From an uncultured Sulfolobales archaeon (lineage in GTDB: Archaea > Thermoproteota > Thermoprotei_A > Sulfolobales > NBVN01), in contig CALJEN010000002.1 of the NCBI GenBank assembly GCA_938073905.1, forward strand, positions 113,615-177,614: a stretch of 64,000 nt of DNA. Reading direction: 5' to 3'. The position numbers were made by a program, and so were the translations under genes. Below are positions 33,409-41,914 of the stretch, piece after piece. The notes beneath the pieces were generated by a model. That model was not told the DNA's origin, made no database searches, and was given only the letters and a program-made list of their open reading frames with translations. Position 1 is the first letter of the stretch. Every line of letters starts with the position of its first letter.

Positions 33409-33570
33409 GCAGCTCCTAAACCAACCTCTCTGCGCGTAGTGCGTAGAGCGACCGCGGAGGGGTCGGGAGGGGCCGCCGGCGAGCGCGAGGCACGCGGGGC
33501 GCTCCACCGTCGCCCCCGGGGGCAGCCGAGGCGGAGCGCGTAGCTACCGCTCGGCAGCTGCGCGGCGGTC
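33409..33570 (+). mobile_element. MITE-like element with tnpB-type right end, copy C
   Basis: 162-bp element; the longest of the group. Left end GCAGCTCCTAAAC..AACCTCT as in copy A, then a middle part that differs, then about 95 bp nearly identical to copy A: GCCGCCGGCGAGCGCGAGGC, CCGTCGCCCCCGGGGGCAGC, the hairpin CGCGTAGCT..AGCTGCGCG and an outer edge GCGGTCG. Non-coding. Downstream of tRNA-Arg, a frequent place for insertion. Confidence 0.78.
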
Positions 33571-33798
33571 GCCATCCGTTCGACCCGGAGCCCCTTCACG
33601 ACAACGGGCGCTCCATCGGGAGAACCCGCTCTCTCGAGCCCCCGCGGAGAGCACCGATGGAGGTTCCAGGGCCGGGCGCTGCCGGGCCCGCAGGATCCGC
33701 GTCGGCGAGGACCCGCTCCGCCGAACCGGGACTCGGAAACTGACTCCAAATCCTGGAAAGATTTATTAACTCGCTGCCAGAATCTCTTGGAGTGAACT
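33571..33798. other. Intergenic region with a strong hairpin and the SBP promoter
   Basis: At 33611-33662 CTCCATCGG..GCTCTC..GAGAGC..CCGATGGAG forms a long two-part hairpin that is not explained by a gene; it could be a small RNA or terminator. A TATA-like GATTTATTAAC at about 33760 serves the binding-protein gene at 33799. Confidence 0.4.
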
Positions 33799-36171
33799 AT
33801 GCGGCACACGTTAGCCTACCTACCAGTTGCGGTCCTAATCGGTCTGCTCGTCCTGAGCACAGCGACAGCCCTGGGAGCCGCGTACCCCCAGGTGTGGCTC
33901 ACACCTGAGGACACTGCGGAGTACGTGAGGCAGACCCCGCAGAGGTACGGGCCGTACATAGACAGGATAACGTACCCCGTAATGAAGGACTACACGATGA
34001 GGCTCCTGGCGTTCGAGGCCGGCGAGCTGTCTCTGACCGGAGTCCTGGCGGCCCACCTGGACAGGATAAGGACGAACAGGCCCGACGCCCACATAATATT
34101 CACGGTCGGCATCAACTCCCTCGGCTCGCTCCACTTCAACGTGCAGCTGTGGCCCGTCAAGTACTACGAGCTGAGGGCCGCCCTAGCCCACCTGTGGAAC
34201 AGGGACAAGATAATAGCCGAGTCGCCCCTCAGGGGCATAGCAGTGAAGTGCTCCACCATACCGCCGCCCACCCACGGCAGGTGGGTCAACTGGGACGCTG
34301 ACTTCGAGAAGCTCTACCCGTACAACCCGACGGAGGCCAGGGAGCTGCTGAGGAGGGTGTTCGTTGAGTGCACCGGCCCCGACGGGAGGCCGGCCTGGTG
34401 CGACCCGAGGGAGGGAGGCGCGGTTGTCGAGATAGAGATACTGTCGCTGCCCGAGGCCACGTCCCCCGTCTACTGGTGGATAGCGCAGTACATCAAGACC
34501 GAGGCCGAGGCCATAGGGCTGAGGATCAAGATAAGGGCCGTCAGCAGCAGGGAGCTCGACGCGGCTACCTCGGCCGGGACGGCCCAGGCGTGGATCATAG
34601 GGTGGAGCTTCGGCAGGTTCCCGACGTTCATGTACTACTTCTTCCACAGCAAGGAGCTGAGACCGGGAGGCTGGAACGAGTGGAAGGTCAACGACTCCAG
34701 GGTCGACACCCTCCTCGACAAGTTCTACTTCGCCAAGGACGTTAACGAGGCCGTGGAGTACGGGCAGAGAGTGCAGGAGATACTGGTCAGGGAGATAATA
34801 CCCTGGATACCCTCGTACACGGGCGTGGGCATAACGGCGTGGGACGGAGCCCTAGACAGGGACTCGCTGATACTGAGCTACGCTCCGCCGCTGAAGGACC
34901 CCATAGGCTACTCGTGGTTCTGGTGGAACACGGTCAGGTTCAGGGACAGGAGGTGGGGCGGGACTCTGAGCTACTACCACACGGTAGACCTGACGACCTA
35001 CCACCCGGCGACCTACCTGTGGGCCAGCGAGGCCGACGCGATATTCAGGATATACGCCGGTCTGGCGACCCTCTGGCCCGAGGACGCCTACAGGGATCCC
35101 CCGCTGCCTCTCTTCATAAAGTACTTCGCCATCGACGAGGTGGAGTACGGGGGGCAGAAGGCCTACAGGTTCACGATAACCCTGATGGAGGGCGTTAGGT
35201 GGCAGGACGGGGTGGAGATGACGGCCGAGGACTACGCCTACACCGTGCTGAAGTTCGGCAGGGAGCTGAAGACGAGGAGGTACTACGGGCCGGACATAGA
35301 CCAGATAATAGACATCAAGGTGGTGAACAAGACGACCATGGAGGTATACTTCAGGGACTACGGCTGGGTCGACCCGTATACATACATGGGATACGTGGTG
35401 CTCCCGAAGCACATATTCGAGAGGCTGCCGAACCCGCTGGAGGACCCGTCGACCCTGCCCCACCCGACGGTGCCCGGCCTGACGGCGATGGTGGGTCAGG
35501 GACCCTTCGTGCTGGCCAAGACGAGGGAGATAGCCTACGCGGAGCTCGTCTGGAACCCGTGGTACTTCTGGAGGCACCCCGATAGGACGGTCAAGTTCGA
35601 GAAGGTTGAGATACCGGCGGAGGTCGGAGAGGGAGCGCCGTTCAAGGTCTCCGTGACCCTCGCGGACTACCTGGGTACCAGGGCCACTAACGCCACCGTG
35701 ACGGTCAGGCTCGTGGGCCCGATGACCCTGACCCTGGCCGCGGCCCACGCGGGCGGCGGGGTCTACGAGGCCACGGTGCCCGGCCTGAGGGCTGGCTCCT
35801 ACGTGGTCGAGGTATACGCGGAGCAGCCTATAATGAGGTGGTCGGTGGGCAACACCTACAGGGCCGGTCTAACCGTAGGGGCCGTGGTTGGCCCAGGCCC
35901 GGTAGGGCCGGTGGTCGAGAAGCCGCCAGCCGTGGTCGTCGAGATACCGGGCATACCGCCGGTCGAGATAGCTCCTCCGCCCGTGATAGCTCTCGCGGCT
36001 CCGAAGGTCGAGGTGACGGTCCCCGTAGTGACCCTGACCTCGACCGAGGCAGTCCCCAGAGCCGGGGAGGCAGTAGAGGGGGTTGCTCCCGCTACGATGT
36101 CCTACGCTGCCGTCGCCCTGGCGGTAGTAGCCCTAGGGCTGGCCGCCGTAAAGAGGAAGCCCAAGGCGTAA
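33799..36171 (+). CDS. Large extracellular peptide-binding protein (SBP family 5), orphan
   Basis: 790 aa. Signal peptide at residues 7-26 (YLPVAVLIGLLVLSTATALG, ending ALGAA). SBP family 5 segments occur twice in the order expected for a permuted or long variant: AALAHLWNRDKIIAESPLRG early, and GVRWQDGVEMTAEDYAYTVL late (about 460), with GWVDPYTYMGYVVLPKHIFE after it. About 600-690 is a beta-rich Ig-like extension (KVSVTLADYLGTRATNATVT), then a proline/valine linker and a C-terminal membrane helix. The usual SBP N-lobe is therefore displaced to the middle. No permease is adjacent. Terminator-like T-runs follow. High ATA use and isoleucine content differ slightly from neighbours. Confidence 0.85.
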   Translation: MRHTLAYLPVAVLIGLLVLSTATALGAAYPQVWLTPEDTAEYVRQTPQRYGPYIDRITYPVMKDYTMRLLAFEAGELSLTGVLAAHLDRIRTNRPDAHIIFTVGINSLGSLHFNVQLWPVKYYELRAALAHLWNRDKIIAESPLRGIAVKCSTIPPPTHGRWVNWDADFEKLYPYNPTEARELLRRVFVECTGPDGRPAWCDPREGGAVVEIEILSLPEATSPVYWWIAQYIKTEAEAIGLRIKIRAVSSRELDAATSAGTAQAWIIGWSFGRFPTFMYYFFHSKELRPGGWNEWKVNDSRVDTLLDKFYFAKDVNEAVEYGQRVQEILVREIIPWIPSYTGVGITAWDGALDRDSLILSYAPPLKDPIGYSWFWWNTVRFRDRRWGGTLSYYHTVDLTTYHPATYLWASEADAIFRIYAGLATLWPEDAYRDPPLPLFIKYFAIDEVEYGGQKAYRFTITLMEGVRWQDGVEMTAEDYAYTVLKFGRELKTRRYYGPDIDQIIDIKVVNKTTMEVYFRDYGWVDPYTYMGYVVLPKHIFERLPNPLEDPSTLPHPTVPGLTAMVGQGPFVLAKTREIAYAELVWNPWYFWRHPDRTVKFEKVEIPAEVGEGAPFKVSVTLADYLGTRATNATVTVRLVGPMTLTLAAAHAGGGVYEATVPGLRAGSYVVEVYAEQPIMRWSVGNTYRAGLTVGAVVGPGPVGPVVEKPPAVVVEIPGIPPVEIAPPPVIALAAPKVEVTVPVVTLTSTEAVPRAGEAVEGVAPATMSYAAVALAVVALGLAAVKRKPKA

Positions 36172-36174
36172 GCG

Positions 36175-36211
36175 GCTTTTTCCCTCAAGTTCACGCGAGG
36201 CTTTTTCCCTC
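36175..36211 (+). terminator. Tandem T-run terminators
   Basis: Two copies of GGCTTTTTCCCT about 25 nt apart directly after the stop of the binding-protein gene. Paired T-runs after a highly expressed surface protein are a typical archaeal arrangement. Confidence 0.55.
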
Positions 36212-36307
36212 CGGGTCTCACCGCACGGGTCAGCGGCTTTCCTCACCGCGCTCACCCGCTCCCCTTCTGGGAGATCCGGACCGGAGCGGAGGTAAGTAAC
36301 CCGAGGT

Positions 36308-36315
36308 GATATAAC
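36308..36315 (+). promoter_or_regulatory. TATA box of the lysozyme-like gene
   Basis: ATATAACC within GATATAACC, about 33-40 nt before the GTG at 36348. Confidence 0.45.
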
Positions 36316-36347
36316 CGACCCGGAGGGGAGCGGGTGAGGAGGTCTGC

Positions 36348-37349
36348 GTGACCCGACCGGCTCACTCCCTCGCTCTCCTAGCCATCGCGATCCTGGCCCT
36401 CCCCTGCCTCCGCGCTCTCCCGGGAGCCGGAGCGGGGGTCGCCGCCCTCGTCGAGACCCCGGCAGCTCTCCTCGAGCGGGTGACGGACGAGGAGAAACAG
36501 AGGACCATACTGGAGATGGTCCTCGAGCACTGCGAGCCGATGCCGCCCGAGCTGGTCATCGCGATAATAAGGCAGGAGGCCGGTCAGGGGGCCTTCCACG
36601 CGGAGCCCTGGAAACACAACCCGTTCTACGACCCGAGGGACGGGCCCTGGGCCCAGCCCACCAACGGCGACGGGATAATGCAGGTGACGAGGGCCAGCGG
36701 GTGGCACCAGGTCAGCGGTCCCTACACGAACGACAGGCGGGGCTACGAGAACGCGATAAGGGACGGCTGCTCCTACCTCAGAGAGCTCTACGAGACCTAC
36801 GGCACGCTCGTCCAGGCGGCCCTCCACTACAACAGCGGACCCCACACCCTCTACATATACCTGGGCAAGATGTGGGGCGACAGGGACTACCTGTCCAAGC
36901 TGGCCGACCACCTGAGGAGCTTCGTCCCCAGCTACTACGGGATATACAACCGGGCCCTGGCCGGGCTCCTGGACAGGGCCCAGGGAGTGCTCAACAAGTA
37001 CCTGTACTACATGGGTCTCGAGGAGAGGCAGTCCCTGGAGTACTACGCACCGTACCAGGAGAGGCTGGACGCGGAGCTCCACGAGCTGGAGAAGAGGCTC
37101 CTCTACACCGAGACCCCCACCACCCCCAGCCCGACACCTACCCCCACCGAGAGCCCCGCGGTGGAGACCGAGACCACACAGCCCACCGAGACTCCCGAGG
37201 CTCCCACCGGCACCACCCCTACCGAGAGCCCCAGCGCGGTCACCTCGCCGGTCTCCGCCGCGGGCGGCCTCGCCCCGGCAGTGGCCGCCGCGGTCGCCGC
37301 GGCTGCCGTCGTCATCTCGTTCGCTCTCGCCGCGAAGAGGAGGAGGTGA
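36348..37349 (+). CDS. Membrane-anchored lysozyme-like / lytic-transglycosylase-fold protein
   Basis: 333 aa. Signal peptide at 6-30; soluble domain about 35-235; a Thr/Pro/Glu stalk about 245-295 (TPTTPSPTPTPTESP, TPEAPTGTTPTESP); C-terminal membrane helix 300-328 and KRRR. The domain has the SLT/goose-lysozyme pattern: ELVIAIIRQEAGQGAFHA with a Glu in the catalytic position (about residue 74), GDGIMQVTRAS (usual G-x-M-Q), a helical DGCSYLRELYETYGTLVQ and ALHYNSGP (the A-x-x-Y-N-x-G motif). Archaea have no murein, so the target may be bacterial walls or the cell's own surface glycans. GTG start with GAGG site. Confidence 0.75.
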   Translation: MTRPAHSLALLAIAILALPCLRALPGAGAGVAALVETPAALLERVTDEEKQRTILEMVLEHCEPMPPELVIAIIRQEAGQGAFHAEPWKHNPFYDPRDGPWAQPTNGDGIMQVTRASGWHQVSGPYTNDRRGYENAIRDGCSYLRELYETYGTLVQAALHYNSGPHTLYIYLGKMWGDRDYLSKLADHLRSFVPSYYGIYNRALAGLLDRAQGVLNKYLYYMGLEERQSLEYYAPYQERLDAELHELEKRLLYTETPTTPSPTPTPTESPAVETETTQPTETPEAPTGTTPTESPSAVTSPVSAAGGLAPAVAAAVAAAAVVISFALAAKRRR

Positions 37350-37735
37350 GGCCGGTCTCGCTGCGGTTACCCGCGGCGTCCCGGCAGAGAGACCGCGGGA
37401 GCGAAGAGCTTCGCGGCCCCGCGTCCCTTACTAGGGCGGGCTCGAGCCTGGAAGGGCATCTTAAAAACGCGCCAGCGTCAGCAAGGGCCGGAGCAAGAGA
37501 CTGCGGGCCCGCCTAGAGGTTCTCGCGGACTTCACCGGCCTCGAGCATCCCCGGCCGAGGACACGGCTTGAAGAAGTCTCCCGATGCGATCTCCGAGCCC
37601 CTCCGCATGCCGAAACTCGCGCGACCCAAGCAGCGCTCCGGTCTCTGCCGTTACTCCCCTGCCACCGCTCTTGTCTGCTTTCGCAGCGTCCTCCAGCGAT
37701 GCTCCGGCAGTCGTTTTCTGTGTCCAGAGCCGTCT
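37350..37735. other. Intergenic region, no gene seen
   Basis: 386 bp. Composition changes from GC-rich to AT-rich towards the right, marking the left border of an AT-rich segment. The ORFs in the track are short and unlike proteins. I see no repeat or RNA. Confidence 0.4.
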
Positions 37736-38302
37736 CTACACCTCGTTTAAGGTTAGGGTATAGCTAAATTCACACTTCTCCTGTTTAATAGCAATGTCCC
37801 TTGCGTATTCCTTGATTCTATCATCGAGATTCTTCAAGAACTCCTCCAATATCTTCAGCTCCCTCTCCCTGGGCGAAAGCTCCGCGTACTGAGGAGCAAA
37901 CTTACGAGGAATCTCAGATACAATATCCTGGAAAAGCCGCGTCACATAGTCCCGGCAGCATAAGAAGTACCTGTTATTCTCTTCCGTTACTACACATACC
38001 TCTATGCGTCCTGCTAGCCCCTTAATTTCCTTTATCAACAACTCCAACGCAGAAAGCCGATAAATAAGCGAGTGATCAAGAGCGTCCCAAGGCACGGCTA
38101 TCCCTATAATCGAGTATTGATGCGCGTATGATATGAGCTGCCTAAATAGAATATCTTTATCGAACGAGCTTCCCTTGCATTCGTAAGCTTTACCTTCAAC
38201 GATAACGTCAGGGCCCGCTGCGTGTTTTGGTTTTACATAAGGCTTGCGGCCTAAACTTTGAAGGTATCTAACAAGAACGGTTCTAACTATATCTTCCTCC
38301 AT
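37736..38302 (-). CDS. Nuclease-fold protein in AT-rich DNA (probable acquired gene)
   Basis: 188 aa, clearly less GC-rich than its surroundings and with different codon use (AAT, TTA, ATA). The N-terminal half shows a PD-(D/E)XK-like core: VRYLQSLGRKPYVKPKHAAG, PDVIVEGKAYECKGSS (Asp, Glu and E-x-K), then ILFRQLISYAHQYS. The C-terminal half is helical (SPRERELKILEEFLKNLDDR). The core resembles restriction or Holliday-junction type nucleases. ATG start at 38302. Its base composition points to recent transfer. Exact role not known. Confidence 0.7.
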   Translation of the reverse strand: MEEDIVRTVLVRYLQSLGRKPYVKPKHAAGPDVIVEGKAYECKGSSFDKDILFRQLISYAHQYSIIGIAVPWDALDHSLIYRLSALELLIKEIKGLAGRIEVCVVTEENNRYFLCCRDYVTRLFQDIVSEIPRKFAPQYAELSPRERELKILEEFLKNLDDRIKEYARDIAIKQEKCEFSYTLTLNEV

Positions 38303-38585
38303 GTTTTACCTCGATCTTTCGACCAAGAAGCCTTTTATACTTTCATGGTTTTCTCCTTCCCACATCCGAATAAGCAGCCACTATTTACACGACACCTACT
38401 CCTCTACTTTTTTACAGGAGCGAGCATGTACCAGGTCCAAGCCTAATCGACGTGTCCTGAGGAGGGTCGCCGAAAGAAAACCTCTCTTCGCCATGCCCGT
38501 CCCGGTTCCGTGGAGTGCCAGACCCCGCTCCGCGAGGCCGACTCGACTTATATTCGCACCGACCTTAGCCCCGCGGTGGCGACCC

Positions 38586-39386
38586 GTGGCCCCGGTCCGG
38601 GACTTCTGGTCGGCCCCGTTCACCAAGTCCGGGAGGTCGGCCCTGGTGCCGAGGGGCCCCTGGGCCTACGCTATGACCGGGATCGGCGTCCACTACAGGG
38701 CAGACCCCTCCGCCCTCTCAGACGCGGTTCCCAGACCCCTGGAGGTGGTCGGCGGCGAGGTGTTCGCGTACGTGGTCGAGATAACCTCCTGGAGCCCCAG
38801 CGCTCCCGAGCTCAACGTCGAGGCCCCCGAGCACGTGCAGTACAGCGAGGGAGCCTTCCTCGTCAAGGTCAGGCACGGCGGGAGGGAGTACCTCTACTGC
38901 CCGTTCATGTGGGTGGACAGCGACCTCCCCCTGCTGAGGGGCCTGCTCGCCGGGTGGCCGAAGAAGCTGGCCAGGATTGCCCTGACGAGGCTCCACCCCC
39001 TCATGCCTCCTCTGGACGGGCCCAGGAGGGGCCTCAGGCTGGGGGGCTACGTCGGGAGGGCCGGCTCGACCCTCTTCAGGCTGAGGGTGGAGCTGGAGGA
39101 GGACTCCGAGAGGAGCTACGTGCCCCTGCTCTCCGAGCACCCGTTCCTGCTGCCGAGGTACTTCGCCGGAGTGGCGCCGGGCCTGGCGGAGGTGAACGAG
39201 CTGGTGGAGCTCGAGGCCGAGACAGCGGCGAGGTCGTGGGGGGGTGCGGGCGAGATAGAGGTCGTCGGGAGCGTCAACGACGAGCTCCACTTCTTCGAGC
39301 CCGCGTCGGAGGTCAGGGGCTACTACTTCCTCCTCTCGCTCAAGGTGAGGAGCCTGAGGGTCGTCGGCAGGATCGAGGGGTTCTGA
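38586..39386 (+). CDS. Acetoacetate decarboxylase family protein
   Basis: 266 aa from GTG 38586 (the track start at 38301 adds an upstream shadow; a TATA-like ACTTATATTC lies about 38544-38553). Acetoacetate decarboxylases convert acetoacetate to acetone and CO2 through a Schiff-base lysine; many relatives bind other keto acids. Family features: PLEVVGGEVFAYVVEITSW, YCPFMWVDSDLPLLRGLLAG, GWPKKLARIALTRLHP (lysine pair in the position of the reactive Lys), RLGGYVGRAGSTLFRLRVEL and the final strands. Not in an operon. Confidence 0.82.
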   Translation: MAPVRDFWSAPFTKSGRSALVPRGPWAYAMTGIGVHYRADPSALSDAVPRPLEVVGGEVFAYVVEITSWSPSAPELNVEAPEHVQYSEGAFLVKVRHGGREYLYCPFMWVDSDLPLLRGLLAGWPKKLARIALTRLHPLMPPLDGPRRGLRLGGYVGRAGSTLFRLRVELEEDSERSYVPLLSEHPFLLPRYFAGVAPGLAEVNELVELEAETAARSWGGAGEIEVVGSVNDELHFFEPASEVRGYYFLLSLKVRSLRVVGRIEGF

Positions 39387-39893
39387 CGGTGCGGTTCTAG
39401 AGAGGGGCCCCCATCACTGCCCTTTAGTTTTTAGCTATCGCGACCAGCGGTCCGGCGGTCAAAGCGCTGCCCCCGAGCTCGCTTTTAGTCCTTCGCTATT
39501 TCGACCAACCTGCTTCCCCCGCTGCCCCCGTGCGGCCCACCTCTCAGCGCACGGGCTTTCGCCTCCTCCTGAGCGCTGTGATGGAAGCCCCCTCCCGAGC
39601 CTGCGCACGAGCGCTACGCAGGGACCGCACCCGAGAGCCGGAGCCCTTCCCGCCCCGGCGGGGTCTCGAAAGCCCCGCCGGCCCTCCCCGAGGTGCCGCG
39701 CTCCGTGCCCTCGCCCGCGGCCGCCGGGATCCCGTAGACGGGAGTTGGCGCAGCTACGACCGCCCCGATCCCCCTCGCCACATCTTCGAGGCTCTCCGCA
39801 GGCACCGGGCCAGCAGCCGACCGCGGTGCGCAGCATGCGGGACGCTCCCGCTCTTATTAGCCTGGGGCCTTTCCCTACCAGGGGAAACGATCA
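39387..39893. other. Intergenic region with degenerate 24-nt repeats
   Basis: 507 bp. The left part carries two copies of a CRISPR-like 23-24 nt repeat (listed separately). The rest has no supportable gene. The right end holds the TATA box CTCTTATTAGCC (about 39850-39861) of the membrane-protein cassette. Confidence 0.5.
39422..39505 (+). CRISPR. Degenerate CRISPR-like repeat pair (copies 1 and 2)
   Basis: Copy 1 CTTTAGTTTTTAGCTATCGC(GAC) at 39422-39444 and copy 2 CTTTTAGTCCTTCGCTATTT(CGAC) at 39482-39505, separated by 37 nt. Both resemble the pair at 44496-44577 read in reverse complement. Repeat length (24) and spacing (34-37) fit an archaeal CRISPR, but copy 1 is strongly changed and there are no cas genes. 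Confidence 0.4.
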
Positions 39894-40565
39894 GTGTTCT
39901 CCGAGACCAAGAGGGAGAAAGCTATAGCCCTGACCGAGACCGCGGCCTCGATCGAGAAGATGAGGTCTGGGCTCCGCGTAGTGCTCATCGTCTCGGCCCT
40001 CGGCCTCGCCACCACGCCCTTCGTGCTGCTTCACGCGCCCCACGACATCTCCCAGCTCCTCCTATGGGTAGTCCTGTGGGTCACGATGATTCTGGTGGGG
40101 CTGGTCGGCTTCTCCAGGTTCTCCTCCGGCGCCATGGGGCTGGCCCGCATCGAGCCGGAGTTCATGACGGCCTCCGTGCTGGTCAGGGTGGGCTACGTGG
40201 GGGGCCTGGTCCTGCTCCTCGTCGGCCTCCTGCTGTTTCTACTCATAGTGGGGGCCCTCCTGGGGATCTTCCTCATCCTCATCGCGGCGGTGCTCGTCCT
40301 CCTGGGGTTCGTGGGGCTCGCGATGCTCTGCTTCAAGATGCGCGACACCTACGAGGAGCCCCTCTACGGGACTTCCGGAGGTCTGCTCCTCCTCAGCATA
40401 GTCCTAGGCATAGTTCTCACACCGTTCCTCAGGGGTCTGGGCTCCGCGGTCTCCGGAGCCGTCTCCCTCGCAGCTCTGGCGGTCCTCTACGCTGCGATGG
40501 GCAGGACCATCAGGAGCCTGAGGGAGCGGTCAGCGAGAGCCCGGGTGTCGCCCCAGTCCACATAG
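39894..40565 (+). CDS. Membrane protein, cassette gene 1 (copy 1)
   Basis: 223 aa. A short charged N-terminus (SETKREKAIALTETAASIEK) precedes about six hydrophobic segments, including LVLLLVGLLLFLLIVGALLG. Starts with GTG after the TATA box at about 39855. It is about two thirds identical to the protein at 46359-47000, with EPLYGTSGGLLLLSIVLG and YAAMGRTIRSLRERSARAR as the best kept parts. The general layout recalls archaeal DUF996-type membrane proteins, but this is not certain. With the next gene it forms a two-gene cassette duplicated in inverted orientation. Confidence 0.7.
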   Translation: MFSETKREKAIALTETAASIEKMRSGLRVVLIVSALGLATTPFVLLHAPHDISQLLLWVVLWVTMILVGLVGFSRFSSGAMGLARIEPEFMTASVLVRVGYVGGLVLLLVGLLLFLLIVGALLGIFLILIAAVLVLLGFVGLAMLCFKMRDTYEEPLYGTSGGLLLLSIVLGIVLTPFLRGLGSAVSGAVSLAALAVLYAAMGRTIRSLRERSARARVSPQST

Positions 40566-40572
40566 ATTTTTT

Positions 40573-40629
40573 CCCCTCAAGCTCTCCTCCCGGCCCGAGC
40601 CGTCCACTTATTACCGGGAGCCCGCGCTC
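40573..40629 (+). repeat. 57-bp perfectly conserved intergenic segment of the cassette (copy 1)
   Basis: CCCCTCAAGCTCTCCTCCCG.. to ..CCCGCGCTC, identical base for base to the reverse complement of 46297-46353, although the flanking genes have diverged. It contains the TATA box CACTTATTACC of cassette gene 2. Confidence 0.8.
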
Positions 40630-40644
40630 CGCCAGGGAGCGACG

Positions 40645-41385
40645 GTGTTCTCCGGGACCAGGGTGGAGGAGGAGGTAGCCCTAGCGCGGATCGCCGCCTC
40701 CCTAGAGAGGATGAGGTCGGGCGTCCGCGCGGTCCTCGCGGGCCTGGCCCTCTGCGCGGTCGCCGCAGCCCTCTCCTTCCACGCTCTCCCCGACGCCACC
40801 GGGGAGGCGCCCGGGCTCTCGGGACCCTGGATCCCCACTGCCGTGGCCCTGGGAGCTGTAGGCTACCTGGCGCAGATAGTGGGCATCCTATGGGGGTTCG
40901 TCCCGGGCACCCGAAGCCTGGCGCGGGTCAGGCACGAGTTCGCCACAGCCTCGGCGGTCATCAGGGTGAGATTCCTGGAGGGGCTGGCCGCGCTCCTGCT
41001 AGTCCTCCTCCTGCTGCCGCTGGTGTGGGGGGCGCTGCCCGTGCTGCTGATGGGGGTGGTGCTCATCCGAGTCCCGGCGGTGCCCGTCATGCTGGGGCAC
41101 GTGTTCCTCCCGCTGCTCGGGGTCAGGATGTACCGCGCGCTCGGAGACCCCCGCTACCTGGCCTTCGGGCTCCTGGCCGGGCTCCTGCTGCTGGTCTTCC
41201 CGGTCTACCTGGTGCTCGCAATCCTCCACGCGCTCTCCATCCCCCCGGGCTCGGGAGCCCCCGTCTCCGCGGTCTGCTGCGCGGTGTACGCGCTGAACCT
41301 GATCGCGTGGGCCCTCCTCTACTCGGCCCTCGGGAGATCGGTCGGGAGGCCGCCGAGGAGGCTGGCGAGGGAGCCGGTGCTCTGA
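40645..41385 (+). CDS. Membrane protein, cassette gene 2 (copy 1)
   Basis: 246 aa with about six membrane segments. The N-terminus TRVEEEVALARIAASLERMR and the first segment resemble those of cassette gene 1, so the two cassette genes are old paralogues of each other. Strongly similar to the protein at 45544-46281 (VRAVLAGLALC, LGARRLLLL-type segments, SALGRSVGRPPRRLAREPVL at the end). GTG start 79 bp after gene 1. Function unknown. Confidence 0.7.
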   Translation: MFSGTRVEEEVALARIAASLERMRSGVRAVLAGLALCAVAAALSFHALPDATGEAPGLSGPWIPTAVALGAVGYLAQIVGILWGFVPGTRSLARVRHEFATASAVIRVRFLEGLAALLLVLLLLPLVWGALPVLLMGVVLIRVPAVPVMLGHVFLPLLGVRMYRALGDPRYLAFGLLAGLLLLVFPVYLVLAILHALSIPPGSGAPVSAVCCAVYALNLIAWALLYSALGRSVGRPPRRLAREPVL

Positions 41386-41602
41386 GGCCCCCAGCTCCCC
41401 GCTACTCCGAGGCGGAGGCCGGGGTACCGGAGGAGGGCTCCGCCCTCCTCTAGTTATCCCGACTCCGTTCAGACCGTAGCGTCGAGCTCGGCACCGTCCC
41501 CGCGAAGGTTATGCGGAACCCTGCCGGTTCAGACCTCTCGTTCGCTCTCGACCTCCTACGAGCTCCCTATCTCCAGCCGCGGTTCCTCCGGCCCAGCGGT
41601 GC

Positions 41603-41914
41603 CTAGTCTCGCCTCTCGGGTCGTCCTACCCCGACGCTCGCAGATTCTATGATCCTCTCTATCTCCTCATCGCTGACACCCTTCGCGCTGGCGATCCTCT
41701 TGAGGGTCTCCATAAGCTCATCCTTCGTTATCTCGCCGGCCATCAGCCTATCGAACGCCCTAACGGCCTCCTCCCCTAGCTTGTCTCTGAGACCGATGAG
41801 CAGCTCGTCCACGTCGACCATTATGCCCAGTGTCTCGCAGGCTGGGCACGACACGTACTTCCCGCGGTAAACCTCGACTTCCTCGCGCGTTATCCTGAAC
41901 CTCTTCTTCGCCAT
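41603..41914 (-). CDS. Hypothetical 103-aa protein with CxxC
   Basis: ATG at 41914 with a GGGGAGG site and a TATA-like GATATACC about 30 nt upstream; the track start at 41995 lies before that promoter. The protein opens MAKKRFRITREEVEVYRGKY, has one SCPAC motif and then a helical region (DELLIGLRDKLGEEAVRAFD, MAGEITKDELMETLKRIAS). A single CxxC could bind zinc in a dimer. Not recognised. Confidence 0.6.
   Translation of the reverse strand: MAKKRFRITREEVEVYRGKYVSCPACETLGIMVDVDELLIGLRDKLGEEAVRAFDRLMAGEITKDELMETLKRIASAKGVSDEEIERIIESASVGVGRPERRD

Noticed and set aside
33153-33809. N-terminal 219 codons of the track ORF 31956-33809
   Set aside because: The frame runs antisense through tRNA-Arg and MITE copy C; a proper ATG with ribosome site exists at 33152.
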